In this document: piece by piece, positions 39,450 to 42,865 of the stretch
Numbering within the stretch: position 1 is the stretch's first letter
How the letters are laid out: each line of letters opens with the position of its first letter
DNA from: a virus
Direction: 5' to 3' (one strand)
Length of the DNA: 42,865 bases
Virus record (IMG/VR): IMGVR_UViG_3300047319_000951
Coordinates: 1-42,865 of that record
Program-made: the position numbers and the translations under genes
The notes under the pieces: generated by a model
What the model was told of the DNA's origin: nothing
Seen by the model: the letters and a program-made list of their open reading frames with translations, nothing else
Database searches by the model: none

Positions 39450-40149
39450 TTATTACGGTAGTAAATCGAAAATAGCTCATTTATACCCGCCGCCTCAGTT
39501 CGGGCGTATCGTCGAGCCTTTCGCAGGCTCGGCGCGCTATTCGCTTTTACATTTTGAGAATGCTGTTCAGCTCTACGATCTCTCGCCTGTCGTCGTCGAG
39601 GTCTGGCAGTATTTGATCGAGGCCTCGGAGAAAGATATACGATCGCTTCCAGACGTTCCGAGTAAGGTATCTCTCGACGATTACAAGCAGCTTATAGACG
39701 CCGAGCGCTCGCTTATAGGCTTTCACCTATGTAGAGGCAAAGCAAAGCCTCGAAAGGTTGGTCACGGCCTCAATTCGTGGAATTCTGATCGAGAGCGTAT
39801 CGCCTCGAATTTGCACAAGATCCGACATTGGCATATCGCTCTCGATTCCTACGATTTTAACGGCGCGTCTTTAATGAATCCTCAAGCGACGTGGTTTATA
39901 GATCCACCTTACAAGATCAATCAAACGCGTCGCGAGAATAATGATCGATATCCTCACGGCGGTATCGACTACGCAAAACTCGCTGATTTTATTCGCTCGC
40001 GACGAGGCCTCGTTATAGCTTGCGAAGGCGAAGGCGCGGACTATTTGCCCTTCGATTTTCTAACCTCGGTAAACGCGAACACGAACAATAAAGCGGTAAA
40101 AAAACAGGCAGAATATATTTACGTTAGAAACGGCGGCGGCGATGCCTAA
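39442..40149 (+). CDS. D12-class adenine-N6 DNA methyltransferase (Dam-like)
   Basis: The 235-aa product transfers methyl from SAM to N6 of adenine. It has the N-terminal YYGSKSKIA loop of D12 enzymes. SAM-binding motif I is IVEPFAGSARYSL (about 23-35) and catalytic motif IV is DPPY (154-157). The specificity domain lies between them. Dam-like enzymes usually recognise GATC, a frequent word here, but the site cannot be read from sequence. It overlaps its neighbours on both sides. Confidence 0.9.
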   Translation: MFSYYGSKSKIAHLYPPPQFGRIVEPFAGSARYSLLHFENAVQLYDLSPVVVEVWQYLIEASEKDIRSLPDVPSKVSLDDYKQLIDAERSLIGFHLCRGKAKPRKVGHGLNSWNSDRERIASNLHKIRHWHIALDSYDFNGASLMNPQATWFIDPPYKINQTRRENNDRYPHGGIDYAKLADFIRSRRGLVIACEGEGADYLPFDFLTSVNANTNNKAVKKQAEYIYVRNGGGDA

Positions 40150-40327
40150 ACGAGAAAGCCTTGAGAAAATGCAGGAACGCGCTCGAAAGCTAAAGAAGAG
40201 CCTCGCGAGCCTCTTTCGATCGAGACAGCCGAGCGCTCAAAAGCTCGACAACCTCGGCAAGCAATTAAGCGATCTTAACGTCGAGATCGCAGCCGCGAAA
40301 ATGCAAAGAGAGCGAGCAACGAAGTAA
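40142..40327 (+). CDS. small coiled-coil protein
   Basis: The 61-aa product is one long charged helix (ESLEKMQERARKLKKSLASLF..., LDNLGKQLSDLNVEIAAAK) with heptad spacing. It overlaps the upstream stop by 8 bases and shares the base at the next start. Function unknown. Confidence 0.65.
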   Translation: MPKRESLEKMQERARKLKKSLASLFRSRQPSAQKLDNLGKQLSDLNVEIAAAKMQRERATK

Positions 40328-40533
40328 TGCCGAAATTTATCAACATTCGCGACGCAGAATGCCCAACTTGTGGCCTGCCTCTTATCGGCGGCGAGTCGGT
40401 TTGTTTTCATTGCAAGATCTCGCCGTATCGAGAGAGCGAGATCGAAAGCGATAAATCATTGATCTTGATCCTCGCGGCGGTTCTCTCATTCGTCGTCGCG
40501 TCTATTTTTTTCGGATTGTATTTTTTGAAATGA
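40327..40533 (+). CDS. zinc-ribbon membrane protein
   Basis: The 68-aa product has a zinc ribbon (CPTCG, CFHCK) at residues 12-30 and a strong transmembrane helix at about 45-66 (LILILAAVLSFVVASIFFGLYF). It starts on the stop of the previous gene. A lysis-related role is possible but unsupported. Confidence 0.7.
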   Translation: MPKFINIRDAECPTCGLPLIGGESVCFHCKISPYRESEIESDKSLILILAAVLSFVVASIFFGLYFLK

Positions 40534-40997
40534 TCGCACTCGATACTCTAAAAACTAACGAGCGAAACCCTCGCAAGATCTCGCCGTCGCGCCTTGAGTT
40601 GCTTAGAACCTCAATCCGCGAATTTGAAAAGATGCTCGAATTACGCCCGATCATCATAGACGAGGCGAATATCTGCCTCGGCGGTAATATGCGACTCGCC
40701 GCTCTTCGAGGCCTCGGCTATCTTGAAATTCCCGAATCGTGGGTGCGTCGAGCAGAGGATCTAACAGCCGAGCAAAAACGCGAGTTTATCATCAAGGATA
40801 ATGTTCCTTTTGGCGAGTGGAATCTCGATATTTTAGAGGATGATTGGGATATCGACGAGCTCGAATCGTGGGGAGTCGAGGCCGACTGGCCTAGCGCGAT
40901 CGAGCCGCCTAACGATTTTAACGAGTACGACGAGGCGATCGATACAGAGCACGAATGCCCAAAATGTGGCTATCAATGGAGTGGCAAGAAAGCCTAA
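40530..40997 (+). CDS. ParB-like domain protein with C-terminal zinc ribbon
   Basis: The 155-aa product has LKTNERNPRKISPSRLELLRTSI and GGNMRLAALRGLGYLEIPESWV, the ParB-like nuclease signature (GGNxRLAAxxxLG). A C-terminal CPKCGYQW metal knuckle follows. ParB-domain proteins are often encoded directly upstream of phage DNA methyltransferases and may direct or regulate modification. Here the stop TAA (40995-40997) is immediately followed by the ATG of the C5-methyltransferase at 40998, with no gap. Confidence 0.85.
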   Translation: MIALDTLKTNERNPRKISPSRLELLRTSIREFEKMLELRPIIIDEANICLGGNMRLAALRGLGYLEIPESWVRRAEDLTAEQKREFIIKDNVPFGEWNLDILEDDWDIDELESWGVEADWPSAIEPPNDFNEYDEAIDTEHECPKCGYQWSGKKA

Positions 40998-42278
40998 ATG
41001 AAACGCAGCTCAATCCTAAAACCTGAATATCGAGTACCGTCGATGCGCGAAATTACCGAATTACCGCATAACGGTAAGTCGGTAGTCTCGACGTTCTCAG
41101 GAGCAGGCGGCTCGTGCTTGGGCTATCGAATGGCGGGATTTAAGGTCATTTGGGCTAATGAGTTTGTTCCTGCTGCCTGCGATACCTACAGGCTGAATCA
41201 TCCGAATTCGATCTTAGATACGCGAGACATTCGCACGATCGAGCCAAGCGAGATCCTCGACGCTGTAGGCCTCAAGAAAGGCGAGATCGATATCTTAGAC
41301 GGCTCGCCACCGTGCGCGTCTTTCTCGACTGCCGGAAAGCGAGAAAAGACGTGGGGAAAGGTCAAAAAATATTCAGATACGAGTCAGCGAGTCGATGATC
41401 TATTTTTTGAATTTACTCGCTTGCTTAACGGATTGCAGCCTAAAGTCTTTGTCGCTGAAAACGTTTCGGGCCTCGTCAAAGGAACAGCAAAGGGCTTTTT
41501 TTTAGAGATCCTCAAAGCTCTAAAAGCCTGCGGCTATAACGTCAAAGCGAAACTTTTAGATGCTCAATGGCTCGGCGTTCCTCAATCGAGGCAAAGGATA
41601 ATTTTTATCGGTGTTCGCAACGATCTAAAGCTCGAACCTACGCACCCGACGCCGTTAAAGTATCGCTATTCAGTTGACGACGCCTTACCGTGGATTCGAT
41701 CAGTCTCGACGCTCTTATCAGGCAAAACGCCGGGAATGCGTGACGCCTCGCTGCCGTGTCCTACGGTAACGACAGGCGATACTGGCGGCAATGGTCGGCA
41801 CGTCGTAGAGGCCGTAACGATTCGGCAAGGCAATAAAAACGGGCATTCGTCGATGCGAGGCGAGATCGTCGATCGCGGCGCGCCTTCGCCTACGATCATC
41901 GCAGGCGGTGGAGCAGGCCAATTCGTCGTCGAAAGTGAGTCGGATATCTCGAAATTTGCGATCGGCAAAGAATGGGACACCTTAACAGAAGGCGAGCAAA
42001 GCGACAAATATTTTAGCCTCGTCAAAGTCGATCGTCGCGACAGTTGCCCGACGATCACAGCCGAAGGCGGTAACGCGAGCCTCGCGAGCGTAACGCACCC
42101 GATCGAAAGGCGAAAATTCTCAATCGCCGAGCTCAAACGAATCTGCGCCTTTCCTGACGACTTTCAACTCACTGGCAGCTATGCTCAACAATGGGAGCGC
42201 CTCGGTCGATCAGTACCGCCAGTAATGATGTTTCATATAGCTAAGACGATCGAGCAGGAGATTTTATGCAAGATCTAA
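40998..42278 (+). CDS. C5-cytosine DNA methyltransferase, candidate carboxymethyltransferase
   Basis: The 426-aa product has all C5-MTase motifs: I (TFSGAGGS, 32-39), IV with catalytic Cys106 (DGSPPCASFS), VI (ENV 154-156), VIII (QSRQR 196-200), a target domain with three PxPT(I/V)-type repeats (about 250-370), and IX/X (CAFPDDF; LGRSVPP). Motif X is normally GNxVPP. Here Asn is replaced by Arg404 (codon 42207-42209). As I recall, changing the motif X Asn of M.MpeI to Lys or Arg lets it use carboxy-SAM. The next gene, overlapping by 13 bases, is a CmoA-like carboxy-SAM synthase. Hence the enzyme may make 5-carboxymethylcytosine. The target site is unknown. Confidence 0.9.
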   Translation: MKRSSILKPEYRVPSMREITELPHNGKSVVSTFSGAGGSCLGYRMAGFKVIWANEFVPAACDTYRLNHPNSILDTRDIRTIEPSEILDAVGLKKGEIDILDGSPPCASFSTAGKREKTWGKVKKYSDTSQRVDDLFFEFTRLLNGLQPKVFVAENVSGLVKGTAKGFFLEILKALKACGYNVKAKLLDAQWLGVPQSRQRIIFIGVRNDLKLEPTHPTPLKYRYSVDDALPWIRSVSTLLSGKTPGMRDASLPCPTVTTGDTGGNGRHVVEAVTIRQGNKNGHSSMRGEIVDRGAPSPTIIAGGGAGQFVVESESDISKFAIGKEWDTLTEGEQSDKYFSLVKVDRRDSCPTITAEGGNASLASVTHPIERRKFSIAELKRICAFPDDFQLTGSYAQQWERLGRSVPPVMMFHIAKTIEQEILCKI

Positions 42279-42865
42279 GTTTAATTTGCGGTGCGGGCGT
42301 TAAAGATCAAATTACGCCAACAGAGCCGTGGAAGTTTGACGAGCAAGTGACAGACGCTTTCGACGATATGCTTAAGCGCTCGATTCCGCAGTATGACGTA
42401 ATGCGTAATTCGTGCGTTTCGTTAGCTACTCGATACGCTCAAGACGAGATCTTGATCGTCGATCTAGGAACATCACGCGGCGAGGCCTTAGCTCAAATCG
42501 CCGCGCGACGATCGAAAACAAATCGCTATCTAGGCTTAGAAATTAGCGAGCCTATGATCGAGGCCGCTCGGAAACGTTTTCGACATTATAACGAGGCGGG
42601 CTTCGATATCGTTATCGATAAGCACGATCTAAGAAACGGCTTACCTGATATCGAGGCCTGCATTATTTTTTCGATCTTGACGCTCCAATTTACGCCGATC
42701 GAGTATCGATTAAAGATCGTGCAAGACATTTACAAAAAATTGACGATCGGCGGCGCTTTTATTTTCGTCGAAAAGGTTCTCGGAGCGAGCGCGGATCTTG
42801 ATAAAAAGATGATTCTCGAATACTACAGCGTCAAAGCTGCTAACGGATATTCCGAGGAACAGATC
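42266..42865 (+). CDS. CmoA-like carboxy-SAM synthase, N-terminal 200 codons
   Basis: It starts inside the last codons of the methyltransferase and runs to the window edge, continuing in frame at 51-194. Motifs match CmoA: WKFDEQVTDAFDDMLKRSIPQY (E. coli [22 protein letters not shown]), SAM-binding IVDLGTSRGEA, LTLQFTPIEYR, and VKAANGYSEEQI before the junction. CmoA converts prephenate and SAM to carboxy-SAM plus phenylpyruvate. In bacteria it feeds CmoB, the tRNA cmo5U enzyme. No CmoB is seen in this window, so the adjacent DNA methyltransferase is the obvious user. Assigned as a CmoA relative rather than proven. Confidence 0.85.
   Translation, partial: MQDLSLICGAGVKDQITPTEPWKFDEQVTDAFDDMLKRSIPQYDVMRNSCVSLATRYAQDEILIVDLGTSRGEALAQIAARRSKTNRYLGLEISEPMIEAARKRFRHYNEAGFDIVIDKHDLRNGLPDIEACIIFSILTLQFTPIEYRLKIVQDIYKKLTIGGAFIFVEKVLGASADLDKKMILEYYSVKAANGYSEEQI

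Noticed and set aside
40327-40533. Spanin or holin call for the zinc-ribbon membrane protein
   Set aside because: It has one transmembrane helix at the C-terminus and a cytoplasmic-type zinc ribbon, with no lipobox or second segment. The lysis role is not supported.
1-42865. Cyanobacterial host because of GCGATCGC-like words
   Set aside because: The HIP1-like octamer occurs several times but CGATCG is enriched in general, and no other feature points to cyanobacteria. I left the host open.

Overview
The window is the complete or nearly complete genome, about 42.8 kb, of a temperate tailed phage (siphovirus type, Caudoviricetes). It is presented as a circular permutation. One gene, a CmoA-like carboxy-S-adenosylmethionine synthase, begins at 42266, runs off the right edge and is completed at 6-194. 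The first and last 50 bases are near-identical copies of the same stretch of that gene. The host cannot be named from sequence alone. Promoters are ordinary sigma70 type, Shine-Dalgarno sites are present but not universal, and the DNA is rich in CGATCG and AGGCCT.

Layout. (1) 191-22117, mostly plus strand: small genes, terminase small and large subunits, portal, scaffold, major capsid protein, head fibre, connectors, tail tube, tail assembly chaperone with a -1 frameshift, tape measure, baseplate and tail tip genes, and a minus-strand Ig-like protein with DNSLP repeats. (2) 22289-25966, lysogeny module: minus-strand accessory genes (one broken by an in-frame TGA), tyrosine integrase, an attP carrying the 3' half of a tRNA-Lys(CTT) flanked by repeated integrase arm-type sites, a probable excisionase and a small Cro/CI-like regulator. 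(3) 26033-32515, early/accessory region: a structured leader plus terminator, then four small operons. Each of the four starts with the same promoter-operator cassette. In each, the first gene follows a GGGCG/CGCCC leader hairpin, and most later genes are preceded by a conserved TAGGACGTTT hairpin (six copies with compensatory stem changes). The last operon ends with a Rad52-type annealing protein. (4) 32538-35368, minus strand: a ParB-like protein and five small genes. (5) 35596-42865, plus strand: a ribbon-helix-helix regulator, a probable replication initiator with iterons inside its own coding sequence, a GH25 endolysin, a D12 adenine methyltransferase, a ParB/zinc-ribbon protein, a C5-cytosine methyltransferase and the CmoA-like enzyme. 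These genes run with very short spacing or overlapping start/stop codons across the circle junction into the terminase genes.

The most interesting observation is the pairing of the last two genes. The cytosine methyltransferase lacks the nearly invariant motif X Asn (GNxVPP); it reads GRSVPP, with Arg404 at the position where, as I recall, Lys or Arg lets an engineered DNA methyltransferase (M.MpeI) use carboxy-SAM. The overlapping downstream gene encodes the enzyme family that makes carboxy-SAM and keeps the Arg that binds its carboxylate. Together they look like a natural two-gene system that would put 5-carboxymethylcytosine into phage DNA. This is an inference from sequence.
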